Notes: generated by a model not told the origin, from the letters alone. Counted from the first letter of the stretch, positions 25,073 through 34,126 are shown. The stretch is DNA of 64,000 nt from Streptomyces clavifer (GCA_014651175.1 BMWJ01000020.1:18729-82728); one strand, 5' to 3'. Numbers and translations: made by a program.

Positions 25073-27391
25073 GTGACAGCGCAGCCCGCAGCCGCGGCAG
25101 CACGAGCCACCGTGTACGGCTACCCCCGCCAGGGTCCGAACCGGGAGCTGAAGAAGGCCATCGAGGGCTACTGGAAGGGCCGGATCACCGCCGACGTCCT
25201 TCAGCAGACGGCAGCAGAGCTGCGCCGGTCCAACTGGCAGCAACTGGCGGACGCCGGCGCCCATGAGCTCCCCACCGGAGACTTCTCGTACTACGACCAC
25301 GTCCTGGACACCAGTGTCATGGTCGGCGCCGTCCCGCAGCGGCACCGGGAGGCCGTCCATGCCGACGCGCTCGACGGCTACTTCGCGATGGCGCGCGGAA
25401 CGCAGGACGTCGCCCCGCTGGAGATGACCAAGTGGTTCGACACCAACTACCACTACCTCGTGCCCGAGCTCGGCCCCGACACCGTGTTCACCGCGGACTC
25501 CACCAAGCAGGTCACCGAGTTCAAGGAAGCCCTCGCGCTCGGACACAGCGCCCGGCCCGTACTCGTCGGCCCGGTCACCTATCTCCTGCTCGCCAAGCCC
25601 GCCCCCGGCGTGGCGGCCGACTTCGAACCGCTCACCCTGCTCGACCGGCTCCTTCCGGTCTACGCGGAGGTCCTCGCCGATCTCCGCGCCGGCGGCGCCG
25701 AGTGGGTGCAGCTCGACGAGCCCGCCCTCGTCCAGGACCGCACCCCGGCCGAGCTGAACGCCGCCGCCCGCACCTACCGGGACCTCGGCGCCCTCACCGA
25801 CCGGCCCAAGTTGCTCGTCGCGTCCTACTTCGACCGGCTCGGCGACGCTCTCACCGTCCTGGCCAAGGCCCCGGTCGAGGGCCTGGCGCTGGACTTCACC
25901 GATGCGGCGGCGGCCAACCTCGAAGACCTCGCCGCTGCCGGCGGGCTCCCGGGCAAGCGGCTCGTCGCCGGCGTCGTCAACGGACGTAACATCTGGATCA
26001 ACGACTACGAGAAGTCCCTGGCCACTCTCGCCACACTCCTCGGCCTCGCCGACCGGGTCGATGTGGCCGCTTCCTGCTCCCTGCTGCACGTCCCCCTCGA
26101 CACCGCCGCCGAACGGGACATCGAGCCGCAGGTCCTGCGCTGGCTGGCCTTCGCCCGTCAAAAGACCGCCGAGATCGTCACGCTGGCCAAGGCGCTGGCC
26201 CAAGGCACCGGCGCGGTGACCACCGAGATCGCTGCCAACCGCGCCGACCTCGCCTCCCGCTCCGGCTCTCCCCTGACCCGCGACCCGGCGGTACGGACCA
26301 GGGCCGCCGCCATCACCGACGCCGACGGCCGCCGCTCCCAGCCGTACGAGGAGCGGGCCGCCGCCCAGCGCGCGCACCTCGGGCTTCCCCTGCTGCCGAC
26401 GACCACCATCGGTTCGTTTCCGCAGACCGATGAACTCCGTACCGCGCGCGCCGACCTGCGCGCTGGCAGGATCGACGCGGCCGGGTACGAGGAGCGCATC
26501 AAAGCCGAGATCCAGGAGGTGATCGCCTTCCAGGAGAAGACCGGCCTGGACGTCCTGGTGCACGGTGAGGCCGAACGCAACGACATGGTGCAGTACTTCG
26601 CGGAGCAGCTGACGGGGTACCTCGCCACGCAGCACGGCTGGGTGCAGTCCTACGGCACCCGCTACGTCCGCCCGCCGGTCCTGGCCGGCGACATCTCCCG
26701 CCCCGCGCCGATGACGGTGCGCTGGACGACGTACGCACAGTCCCTCACCGAGCGGCCCGTCAAGGGCATGCTCACCGGCCCGGTCACCATGCTCGCCTGG
26801 TCCTTCGTACGCGACGACCAGCCGCTCGGCGACACCGCCCGCCAGGTCGCCCTCGCCCTGCGCGACGAGGTGAACGACCTGGAGGCCGCGGGGACGTCGG
26901 TCATCCAGGTCGACGAGCCCGCGCTGCGCGAGACGCTGCCGCTGCGGGCCGCGGACCACGCGGCCTATCTGGCGTGGGCGACGGAGTCGTTCCGCCTCAC
27001 CACCGGCGGCGTACGGCCGGACACCCAGATCCACACCCACATGTGCTATGCCGAGTTCGGTGACATCGTCCAGGCCATCGACGACCTCGACGCCGACGTC
27101 ATCAGCCTGGAGGCTGCCCGCTCCCACATGCAGGTCGCCCGGGAACTGGCGGAGCACGGATACCCGCGCGAGGCGGGGCCCGGCGTGTACGACATCCACT
27201 CCCCCCGGGTGCCGAGCACCGAGGAAGCGGCCGCCCTGCTCCGTAAGGGGCTGAAGGCCATCCCGGCGGAGCGGCTGTGGGTCAACCCGGACTGCGGTCT
27301 CAAGACCCGCGGTTGGTCCGAGACCAAGGCGTCCCTGGAGAACCTCGTGGCAGCGGCCCGCACGGTCCGAGGCGAACTGCCCACCTCCTGA
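25073..27391 (+). CDS. metE: Cobalamin-independent methionine synthase
   Basis: 772 residues from a GTG at 25073 with AAGGAG six bases upstream. The C-terminal catalytic barrel begins LPLLPTTTIGSFPQT and contains the zinc ligands His and Cys in HTHMCYAEF, a conserved Glu in DVISLEAARSHM and Cys in NPDCGLKTR. The N-terminal barrel has the usual YGYPRQGPNRELKKA opening. It transfers the methyl group of 5-methyltetrahydropteroyl-glutamate to homocysteine. It is controlled by the cobalamin riboswitch just upstream and followed by a strong hairpin, so it is monocistronic. Confidence 0.97.
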   Translation: MTAQPAAAAARATVYGYPRQGPNRELKKAIEGYWKGRITADVLQQTAAELRRSNWQQLADAGAHELPTGDFSYYDHVLDTSVMVGAVPQRHREAVHADALDGYFAMARGTQDVAPLEMTKWFDTNYHYLVPELGPDTVFTADSTKQVTEFKEALALGHSARPVLVGPVTYLLLAKPAPGVAADFEPLTLLDRLLPVYAEVLADLRAGGAEWVQLDEPALVQDRTPAELNAAARTYRDLGALTDRPKLLVASYFDRLGDALTVLAKAPVEGLALDFTDAAAANLEDLAAAGGLPGKRLVAGVVNGRNIWINDYEKSLATLATLLGLADRVDVAASCSLLHVPLDTAAERDIEPQVLRWLAFARQKTAEIVTLAKALAQGTGAVTTEIAANRADLASRSGSPLTRDPAVRTRAAAITDADGRRSQPYEERAAAQRAHLGLPLLPTTTIGSFPQTDELRTARADLRAGRIDAAGYEERIKAEIQEVIAFQEKTGLDVLVHGEAERNDMVQYFAEQLTGYLATQHGWVQSYGTRYVRPPVLAGDISRPAPMTVRWTTYAQSLTERPVKGMLTGPVTMLAWSFVRDDQPLGDTARQVALALRDEVNDLEAAGTSVIQVDEPALRETLPLRAADHAAYLAWATESFRLTTGGVRPDTQIHTHMCYAEFGDIVQAIDDLDADVISLEAARSHMQVARELAEHGYPREAGPGVYDIHSPRVPSTEEAAALLRKGLKAIPAERLWVNPDCGLKTRGWSETKASLENLVAAARTVRGELPTS

Positions 27392-27408
27392 TCGGAGGGC
27401 TCCGAAGG

Positions 27409-27432
27409 CCGGGGCGCCCGCAGGCGCCCCGG
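27409..27432 (+). terminator. Hairpin after metE
   Basis: Ten-base GC stem (27409-27418 with 27423-27432) and a four-base loop, 18 bases after the metE stop. Confidence 0.7.
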
Positions 27433-27517
27433 CAACGGCGCAGCACGCAGTGCACAGCCGCAGCGATATCTGCGGTCTGCTGAAGGCCAGGACGCCTCAT
27501 GGGAGGAATACCACCGG

Positions 27518-27781
27518 ATGAGTACCGAGCTCCGGCAGCTTCAGGTCATCGGCATCGGAGCCGGTGACCCCGACCATCTGACGTTGGCCGCCGTCAAGGC
27601 CATGCGCAGAGCGGATGCCTTCTTCGTTCTAGGCAAGGGCTCGCATGCTAAGGCCAGTCGACCGAATGCCACCAGGGCGTGCGTACCCAGGCGGGCTGCG
27701 GTCGCCTCCATCATGGCGGATAGCCTGGTTCAGGCCGCGAAACAGCAGTCCCCGCACTGCGAGCCTGTCGGAGTGCGGTAG
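27518..27781 (+). pseudogene. cobF: Truncated precorrin-6A synthase (cobF) fragment
   Basis: The first 43 residues (to about 27645) match the start of CobF: VIGIGAGDPDHLTLAAVKAM then RADAFFVLGKG, the SAM-binding entry of the tetrapyrrole methylase fold. After that point the frame becomes unrelated low-complexity sequence and stops at 27781, where an intact CobF would be about 250 residues. The gene has therefore lost most of its length, with the convergent FhuF-like gene occupying the space. Its presence in a B12-regulated area hints that corrin-ring genes once stood here. The initiation site looks intact, so a short peptide could still be made. Confidence 0.75.
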
Positions 27782-28416
27782 TAGAGGCAGCAGCTACGAC
27801 GGCGGAAGGTCAGGCCAGGCCCGGTCAGGTGCCCTGTTCCGGCCAGCCGACCCCTGCTGAGCAGCTCCGGCACGAGTGCGCTGAGCGGACCACGCAGGTG
27901 TGGATGGGCAGCCAGCAGCACGCCGGCAGAACCGGCCAACGCGGACGCTGCGTTACCGTCGAGGAGGCGTGGAGCGACCTTGACCCGCAGGCCGGCGCGA
28001 AGAGCGTCCAGGTGGTGCATCACCTGGGCGTACAGAGTTCCGGTCATGTCCGGGAGCGGGTCGACGTGCCAGCCGGCGGGCTCGGGCAGCCTGAGCTGCG
28101 AGCTGTCGTCAGCGCGCTGCAATGCGCCGAAGTCTGGGACGACTCCGCCCAGGAGCGCACAGGCCAGGGCCGGCGACCAGAGACGGGCAGCGTGTCCGAG
28201 GTGAGCGATGGAGACTCCGACGCGCAACTCGTCGGTGCGGTATCGGGTGGCGACGGCGGTGGACAGGTCGGTGAAGCCGCGGCTGTAGAAGTGGTCCACG
28301 GGACGCCAGCCTTCGTCGCCGCCTCCGACGCGCAGGGCGAAGAAGCCGCCGATGGATGCCGCATCGTCCAGAGCCGCTGCCACAACGGCCGCGGGTGCGC
28401 GAACGGGTTCGCTCAC
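27730..28416 (-). CDS. FhuF-like [2Fe-2S] ferric-chelate reductase
   Basis: 228 residues from a GTG at 28416 with AAGGAGG. The C-terminus carries a CC-x10-C-x2-CC cluster (positions about 211-226), the [2Fe-2S]-binding pattern of FhuF-type siderophore reductases, and the N-terminal half has the RVGVSIAHLGHAARLWSPAL-type core of that family. FhuF enzymes release metal from chelates by one-electron reduction in the cytoplasm. It is 75 bases downstream of the ferredoxin-like gene and thus probably part of the cobalamin-riboswitch operon. B12 control of a chelate reductase suggests that the metal is cobalt; this is inference. Confidence 0.8.
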   Translation of the reverse strand: MSEPVRAPAAVVAAALDDAASIGGFFALRVGGGDEGWRPVDHFYSRGFTDLSTAVATRYRTDELRVGVSIAHLGHAARLWSPALACALLGGVVPDFGALQRADDSSQLRLPEPAGWHVDPLPDMTGTLYAQVMHHLDALRAGLRVKVAPRLLDGNAASALAGSAGVLLAAHPHLRGPLSALVPELLSRGRLAGTGHLTGPGLTFRRRSCCLYYRTPTGSQCGDCCFAA

Positions 28417-28491
28417 GGGGATTGCCTCCTTGGGAGAAAGGGCACCCTGCAGGGGCGGCCCGGACGAAGCAATATCGATGCGAGCGACATC

Positions 28492-28899
28492 TCAGGCGCT
28501 CGTGCGGCGCCTCGGCGGCAGGCAGGCGTACAGATCGAGAATCTTCGGTCGCGGAGCTACACCAGGACCACCGGCACGTACCCAGGCCGCTATGTCTTCG
28601 GTCGCTCGGGGATCATTCACCAGCCCCAGCCATACCGGCCGGGCACCGGCTGCCCGGCCGACAGCGGAGGGCTGCACCACGACGACATTGGCCTGGTCGC
28701 ACACGGCGAGGCAGGCGGAGACACGTACAGGGGCCTCGGCACGCAGACGCGCCGTCTGCGCTGCGTGATCGATTCCGCTCACCTTGGCGGTGCCGCAGCA
28801 ACAGTCCCGGCAGACGACGATCCGGCACGGAACCGGCTCGGCCGCCTTTCCTGCCACAGCGGAGTGGTCCGAGGTTCCTTCGTCCGGCTTTTCAGGCAC
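28492..28899 (-). CDS. Thioredoxin-like [2Fe-2S] ferredoxin domain protein
   Basis: About 135 residues from a GTG at 28899; the longer frame upstream runs through the riboswitch and is not real. The N-terminal cluster VVCRDCCCGT and a second pair in ACLAVCDQANVVVV fit the four-cysteine [2Fe-2S] thioredoxin-like family. A PVWLGLVNDPRATEDIAAWV tail is typical of the Streptomyces members. Members are often found behind cobalamin riboswitches and near cobalt or B12 genes. It may pass electrons to the FhuF-like protein downstream. A ribosome site (GGGGAGAG) lies upstream of the GTG. Confidence 0.8.
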   Translation of the reverse strand: MPEKPDEGTSDHSAVAGKAAEPVPCRIVVCRDCCCGTAKVSGIDHAAQTARLRAEAPVRVSACLAVCDQANVVVVQPSAVGRAAGARPVWLGLVNDPRATEDIAAWVRAGGPGVAPRPKILDLYACLPPRRRTSA

Positions 28900-28944
28900 G
28901 CTGAACCGCTCTCTCCCCGGGGAGCTCCGCCCCGGCGTTCGTGG

Positions 28945-29125
28945 AGGAGGCGACCGCGTGAGTCTCCTGGCTCTCGGGTCAGTGCTCGTCCCGTCCTTCC
29001 CACCCAGGTGGGCAGTGGAATTGCCGGGATCCGCTCGCCGATCACAGTGGCGGGACCGCGCCGGAATCTCACCGGCTTCCTCGGACCGCCGTCGCCCTGT
29101 CACGGGCCATCATCGCATCCGACGA
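28945..29125 (-). ncRNA. Cobalamin riboswitch, minus strand
   Basis: On the minus strand the core reads GGAAGCCGGTGAGATTCCGG then GCGGTCCCGCCACTGTGA near 29075-29040, and the conserved GCCAGGAGACTC box is at 28972-28961. It ends about 50 bases before the ferredoxin-like gene. Cobalamin would repress the [2Fe-2S]/FhuF-like pair. Outer limits are approximate. Confidence 0.9.
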
Positions 29126-29233
29126 ACTCCCACCGCGGCCGCCGGGAGCACCGGTCAGCTGACAGGTCGTTCGTCCGGTCGCCGCTGTCCGAGGGTGGGC
29201 GCCCTCTCCGGGATCCGCGGTCCACCGCTCCCC

Positions 29234-30223
29234 TCACTCGCCCTCCGGGGCATGCGGGGCGGTCGAGGGCGCCTCGGCCGGTCGCTCCCGCCCTCCATCG
29301 TGACCCGAAGCCACCACGGCGACCAGCCCGAGGACGACGGCCGCTGCAGCCACGCGTCCCGCGGCCCGGAGCGCCCAGCCCGGCATGGACGCTCTGCCCG
29401 ACCGCCACCCTGAGGGGCTGAGCCGTTCCGCCCGCCGGGCCGGCCGTGTCAACCGCACCACCAGCAGGACGGCGACCGGCAGTTGCAGCAGCCACAGCAC
29501 CGTACGCGGCCACTCGCCGTACCAGACGTTCGTGCCGTACAACAGCGTGTGCCACACGCTGAGCACATACACGACGATCACGAAACGGTGCAGCCGACGC
29601 CAGGTGTTGGCGCCGATGCGATGCCTGACGTAAAAGAGCAGGCCGAGCGGGATCGCGAGGTACAGGGCTCCCTGCCCGATCGGAATGGCGATCCGGCCGG
29701 TTCCCGAGTCGTACCAGCCAGGCACGAACGAGTCCGCGAAGCCCACCCACAGGCGCTCCGCCCACCCCAGTGCGGCCTCGTACCGGACGAGTTCAGCCGC
29801 GAACATCAGCGCATGCGCGAACATCAACGCCATCGTGGTCAGACTCGTGGTGCGGTGCCAGCGCTCCAATGCCTGGGGGGATCCGGGCAGCCAGGCAGGG
29901 CGCTGCCCGGACAAGAGCAGTCCGAGCATGACCGTGCCCCATGCCCACAACAACGCCGACCAGCCGAACGCCTGGCTCAGCAGGTACATCCAGTACGTTC
30001 CGGCATCGGCCATGAACGGCATGACCGCCACCGTCGCGGAGTCACCCGACTCCACACGCACGTACAGGAGAACGAACACCGCCGCCGTGACGGCGAACGC
30101 GACACCCGCCTCGGGCAGCATGGCCCACAGGTCGGCGCGCAGGGTGACACGGTCTGCGGCACGCCGGTCGCGGGCGGGCGGCTCAGGCGTCCCTTCGTCA
30201 TCCGGCGTCGTCTCTGACAGCAT
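29234..30223 (-). CDS. Ferric-reductase-like transmembrane protein
   Basis: 329 residues from the ATG at 30223. About seven hydrophobic helices; helices carry paired histidines (WHRTTSLTTMALMFAHAL and RLHRFVIVVYVLSVWHTLLY), the heme-binding arrangement of the ferric reductase-like transmembrane domain (PF01794). There is no C-terminal FAD/NADPH domain, so it would need another electron source, like MsrQ-type proteins. It lies just upstream of the minus-strand cobalamin riboswitch, which does not control it, and diverges from the kinase operon. A role in reducing extracytoplasmic metal is possible. Confidence 0.78.
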   Translation of the reverse strand: MLSETTPDDEGTPEPPARDRRAADRVTLRADLWAMLPEAGVAFAVTAAVFVLLYVRVESGDSATVAVMPFMADAGTYWMYLLSQAFGWSALLWAWGTVMLGLLLSGQRPAWLPGSPQALERWHRTTSLTTMALMFAHALMFAAELVRYEAALGWAERLWVGFADSFVPGWYDSGTGRIAIPIGQGALYLAIPLGLLFYVRHRIGANTWRRLHRFVIVVYVLSVWHTLLYGTNVWYGEWPRTVLWLLQLPVAVLLVVRLTRPARRAERLSPSGWRSGRASMPGWALRAAGRVAAAAVVLGLVAVVASGHDGGRERPAEAPSTAPHAPEGE

Positions 30224-30564
30224 CCCTGGGCCCCTCAGGCACCGGCCGCCGAAGGGCGGTGCGCATGTGTCGTAGGAGAGATCAGTGTCGCTTGAGACGC
30301 CGGAGGCAGCGAGGCTCATTCCGGCCAGAACACCGAGGCGGCCCTTGGCCTCATCCCTGCCCGGTGGGCGTTCCGTCCTTGCGGACTTCCGGCAGGAGAA
30401 GAGCGGAGAAGGACGCCACCGCAGTCTCCTCGATCGCTCCGTCCTCAGACGTCCCTCAGCGCTGTCCAGTAACCCACCGCATCTGGACAACCCTCCGTGT
30501 GCCTCTGTCGCGACGCCGCGAGCGCACCTACTGTGGGCTCCGCAGTCGGTTCGCGGCGCATAGC

Positions 30565-30766
30565 CATCCGGATGTCCGGTGTCGCGACGCAAGAGGGAAC
30601 CCGGTGAGAGTCCGGGACTGTCCCGCAACGGTGAGTGGGAGGAAGAGCCGTCGCACCACCGGATCCGTGGAGATCCGGCAGAGGCGACGGCTGCTACGTG
30701 CCCCGGTTTCCGGTAGGTGCGCCCACGAGTCCGGAGACCTGCCACTGCGCCCGTGCTTGCACGGGC
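30565..30766 (+). ncRNA. Cobalamin riboswitch upstream of the kinase operon
   Basis: The core AAGAGGGAACCCGGTGAGAG, GGGACTGTCCCGCAACGGTGAG (30591-30634) and the CCACGAGTCCGGAGACCTGCC box (30723-30743) closely match the metE element. An 8-bp hairpin at 30749-30766 follows at once and could be the switching or terminating stem. The first gene begins 114 bases later. Cobalamin should turn the operon off. Confidence 0.93.
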
Positions 30767-30879
30767 TGTGCTCGGTGACCTCGAGGACTGGGTTGGCGGT
30801 ACGGACGGTTGCACGGCACAGCATTGCCGCGTCTCCTCCCCGGTCGGTGTTGATGGCTCGTGACCAGGAGGAGAGCGAT

Positions 30880-31857
30880 GTGACGACCGTGCGTATGACC
30901 TGTCACCCCCGCCATGGGACCGATCGTTCACCGCCGGTGTATCCGGGGGGAGCAGCGCTGCCCCACGCCGGGGAACCCCGCGAGAAGCACAGTCCGGCGC
31001 GCCCCACCGTGTCGGGCGTCTGCCACGGCACCTTGGGTGAGTTGTACCAGGGCCCTCTTCGCGCGGCCGCCGCACCGGACATAGCTTTGGTGTCCTTTCC
31101 CGTGGACCGCCACTCCTGGGTCCACTTCACACCGGGCACCGACCCACCGGACCCATCGGTGCTCGCGGTCAAGTCCGCTACGGCGGCCCGCCTCTTCCTG
31201 GACCACTACGGGCTCACGCTGCCGACCGGCCTCTGGAGCACCCACTCCGACCTCCGGGTGGGTGTGGGGATGGCGAGCTCGACCGCCGACATCGTCGCCA
31301 CGCTGCGTTGCCTGTTCCAGCTCTTCGCCCTTCCCTACGACCAGCAGGTGGTCCTCGCCGTCCTTGCGGAGATCGAGCGGGCCGACAGCGTGTTCCTCGA
31401 TGAGTTCGCCCTCCACCTCAGTGGCCGGCACCGGGTGGTCCGGCGCCTGGGCACGGGCTTCGGCTTCCACACCGCGTTCGTCACCGAACCCGGAACGGTG
31501 GACACCGAGGCCGTCTCCGCCTCGCTTCTGGAGCACTACCGAAGGCGCGGAGAAGAGTACGAACGCTGCCTGACCGCCCTCCTGAAGGGCTTCGACTCCT
31601 CCGACCCGGCAGCCGTGGCCCGCGCGGCGACGGTCAGCGCCACGCTGTCCCAGGAGGTGCTTCCCAAGGCCACCTTCCACAGCATGCTCACCCACCGCGA
31701 ACGGTTCGGCGCGGACGGGATCTTCGTCGCCCATACCGGCTGCCTGATCGGTTACCTCTTCCCGCGCCGCCTCGGTGCGCACCGCAAGTCGGAACTCTCC
31801 GCCTTCTTCCATTCGCTCGGCTACCAGTGCTCATTCGTCCAAGGAGGTTACGGATGA
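30880..31857 (+). CDS. GHMP-family kinase, PduX (L-threonine kinase)-like
   Basis: About 325 residues from a GTG at 30880 with AGGAGGAG upstream; longer frames run through the riboswitch. The ATP-binding GHMP motif 2 is GVGMASSTADIVATL, as in PduX-type L-threonine kinases, and the opening SGVCHGTLGELYQGPL fits the family's substrate loop. PduX phosphorylates threonine for the aminopropanol arm of B12. Here the next genes are not decarboxylase genes but a PLP beta-replacement enzyme and a ligase, so phosphoserine or phosphothreonine may instead feed them. Its stop overlaps the PLP gene start (ATGA). First gene of a cobalamin-repressed operon. Confidence 0.8.
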   Translation: MTTVRMTCHPRHGTDRSPPVYPGGAALPHAGEPREKHSPARPTVSGVCHGTLGELYQGPLRAAAAPDIALVSFPVDRHSWVHFTPGTDPPDPSVLAVKSATAARLFLDHYGLTLPTGLWSTHSDLRVGVGMASSTADIVATLRCLFQLFALPYDQQVVLAVLAEIERADSVFLDEFALHLSGRHRVVRRLGTGFGFHTAFVTEPGTVDTEAVSASLLEHYRRRGEEYERCLTALLKGFDSSDPAAVARAATVSATLSQEVLPKATFHSMLTHRERFGADGIFVAHTGCLIGYLFPRRLGAHRKSELSAFFHSLGYQCSFVQGGYG

Positions 31858-32876
31858 TCCACCCCCACATCGCCGACGCCCTCAGGATGCCCGACCTCGT
31901 CCGGCTCACCGACCGTGTGATTCTGATCCGCTTCGAGTCGATGAAGATCTACTCGGCCCTGGCGGCCGTCCGGCATCTCCTCGGCCGAGGCACCATCCGC
32001 ACCGGCCAGACCCTGATCGACAGCTCCAGCGGTATCTATGCCTACGCCCTCGCGCTGGCCTGCCACCGTTACGGCCTGAGGTGCCGCATCGTCGCCTCCA
32101 CCACCGTGGACGTCACCACGCTCGCCCAGTTGGAGATCCTCGGCGCGGTGGTGGAGCAGGTCAGGCCTTCGGAAGACCTGAAACTCGACCAGGAACTACG
32201 CGTACGCCGGGTGAAGGAGATCCTCGCGGACCGTCCCGACCACCACTGGATGCGCCAGTACCACGACGACATCCACTATCTCGGGTACCACGACGTCGCC
32301 GACCTCATAGCGGCAGCAGTTCCCGGCCGGCCGCTGACCGTTGTCGGCGGCGTGGGATCCGGCGCATCGACCGGCGGGGTCGTGGAACACCTGCGAAGGG
32401 ACGACCCCACGGTGCGTCTTGTGGGAGTACAGCCGTTCGGCAGCGTCACGTTCGGCAGCCAGGACCACCACGACCCGGAGGCCATCATCGCCGGGATCGG
32501 GTCGTCGATCGTCTTCGACAACGTGCACCACCACCTCTACGACGCGGTGCACTGGATGGACTTCACCCACGCGATGTCCGGTGCCGTCGCCCTCCTGCGT
32601 GACCACGCGGTCTTCGCCGGACTGTCCACCGGAGCCGGATACCTGGCAGCCTCCCACGAGGCACGCCTCCACCCCGACCGCCTGCACCTGGTGATCGGCG
32701 CCGACACGGGTCACCGCTACGTGGAGCGGGTGTTCGCCCGGCACAAGGAGGCACTCGACCTCCCGGCCCTCAAACCTGTCGAGGTGGTGGGGCCCGAGGA
32801 GATGACCATGCCCTGGTCCACCATGGCCTGGCAGCGCACCCCCGACCCCGCACACAGGAAGGAGCGGGCCGCGTGA
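31854..32876 (+). CDS. PLP-dependent cysteine synthase-like enzyme
   Basis: 340 residues of fold-type II PLP enzymes. The Schiff-base lysine is K31 in FESMKIYSALAAV; the substrate loop is LIDSSSGIYAYALALA; the phosphate-binding glycine loop is GGVGSGASTGG near 165-175. Distance from classic cysteine synthases is large (the SSSG loop differs from TSGNTG). Relatives such as SbnA use O-phospho-L-serine and an amine to make 2,3-diaminopropionate precursors. With a PduX-like kinase upstream, beta- or gamma-replacement on a phospho-amino acid is the likely reaction. It overlaps both neighbours by four bases. Confidence 0.85.
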   Translation: MIHPHIADALRMPDLVRLTDRVILIRFESMKIYSALAAVRHLLGRGTIRTGQTLIDSSSGIYAYALALACHRYGLRCRIVASTTVDVTTLAQLEILGAVVEQVRPSEDLKLDQELRVRRVKEILADRPDHHWMRQYHDDIHYLGYHDVADLIAAAVPGRPLTVVGGVGSGASTGGVVEHLRRDDPTVRLVGVQPFGSVTFGSQDHHDPEAIIAGIGSSIVFDNVHHHLYDAVHWMDFTHAMSGAVALLRDHAVFAGLSTGAGYLAASHEARLHPDRLHLVIGADTGHRYVERVFARHKEALDLPALKPVEVVGPEEMTMPWSTMAWQRTPDPAHRKERAA

Positions 32877-34126
32877 GTGTGGTCTGCCTGGAGTCGCTCA
32901 CCTTCGGACTCCGACACCTGGTACTCGCCGCCGACGCGCTCGGCGAGCGGCTGATGCTTCTGACACGCGATCCCTCGTACTACGCGTACGAGCTCGAGCG
33001 ACTCCCCGCCGACGCCCTGGACGTCGTCACGACCGACACCTTCGACACGGACGGAGTGACGGGCCTGCTGCGAGGGACACCCGGCCTGCGCGGCCTGATC
33101 AGTTCCACCGACACCTGGACACTGATCGGCGCGGAGCTCACGGACCGTCTGGGGCTGCCCGGACTCGATCCGGCTGTCCTGCGGCTGGCCCGGGACAAGG
33201 CCGCGGTACGCAACCGCCTGTACGAGGCGCGGCTCACTCGCGGGCGGGCGGTGGAGTCGGAGGGCTCACTGCCGGAGCTGCGGGAGGCGCTGCTGAAGGA
33301 AGCCGGCCTACCTGCCGTCGTCAAGGACACCGCCGGCACCGGGAGCCAGAACGTCTGGTTGGTGCGGGACGAACCCGAACTGGACGCCGCGCTGGCAGAG
33401 GCAGCGGGGCGGTCACTCATGGGACGGCTGTTCGCCGAACCGTACTTCGGCGGGCCGGTGTACAGCGCCGAGACACTCTCCTGGCAGGGGCAGACCCGGC
33501 TGCTCGGCGTCTCCAGCCGCCTGATGTCACCGGAGCCACGATTCCGGGAGGAGATCACCGCGTTTCCCGTGGGCTTCCCTGAGGAACAGCGCGTCTCCCT
33601 GGAGAGGTGGCTGGGGGACGTACTGGCCACTGTCGGGTACACCGACCGCTTCGCACACGTGGAGTTCGTGCTGACCACCACGGGCCCGGAGGTGGTCGAG
33701 GTCAATCCCCGTATCGGCGGTGCTCTGGTCGGCGAGGGGATGTGCCGGTCCCTCGGATACAACGTGTACGAGGCGGTGATCGAGACGGCGCTCGGCCGGC
33801 GCCCCCGTCTGATGGATGCGGACCTGCCGGGCGGCCCGGCCGTGGCCTTCGTACTGAGCTACCCGGAAGTCCCGGGGGTGCTGACCGGGGTCACCGGGCT
33901 GGAACGCTTTGCCGACCTGCCGGGGGCCCCGGCCTGGTATCCGGTCAAGCGAACGGGCGACCCTGTCGAACACCTGGCGGACAGCCGCGGATACGTCGGC
34001 ATCGTCTACGCGGAGGCCGAGACGGCCGAGCTCGCCACTCACCGGGCGGTGGCCGCCGCAAACGCCGTCCAGGTACACACCGAGCCATTCGCAGATCCGT
34101 CCACTCCGAGGCCGGCCGGTGGGTAG
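32873..34126 (+). CDS. ATP-grasp ligase
   Basis: 417 residues from a GTG overlapping the previous stop (GTGA). The ATP-grasp core is visible: LPAVVKDTAGTGSQNVWLV near 145-165, EPYFGGPVYSAE, and the magnesium site VEVNPRIGGALVGEG at about 277-290. It is the carboxylate-amine ligase type that forms peptide or amide bonds through an acyl phosphate, similar in layout to carnosine synthase-like and siderophore ligases. A C-terminal lid domain completes it. In this operon it would join the PLP product to another amino or carboxylic acid. Substrates are unknown. Confidence 0.88.
   Translation: MSVVCLESLTFGLRHLVLAADALGERLMLLTRDPSYYAYELERLPADALDVVTTDTFDTDGVTGLLRGTPGLRGLISSTDTWTLIGAELTDRLGLPGLDPAVLRLARDKAAVRNRLYEARLTRGRAVESEGSLPELREALLKEAGLPAVVKDTAGTGSQNVWLVRDEPELDAALAEAAGRSLMGRLFAEPYFGGPVYSAETLSWQGQTRLLGVSSRLMSPEPRFREEITAFPVGFPEEQRVSLERWLGDVLATVGYTDRFAHVEFVLTTTGPEVVEVNPRIGGALVGEGMCRSLGYNVYEAVIETALGRRPRLMDADLPGGPAVAFVLSYPEVPGVLTGVTGLERFADLPGAPAWYPVKRTGDPVEHLADSRGYVGIVYAEAETAELATHRAVAAANAVQVHTEPFADPSTPRPAGG

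Noticed and set aside
25043-27199. Long minus-strand open frame over metE
   Set aside because: Antisense shadow of metE; the forward frame carries the catalytic motifs and the ribosome site.
29099-31075. Minus-strand frame of the membrane reductase extended to 31075
   Set aside because: The upstream part crosses the cobalamin riboswitch of the opposite operon and has no protein character; the ATG at 30223 gives the family's normal start.
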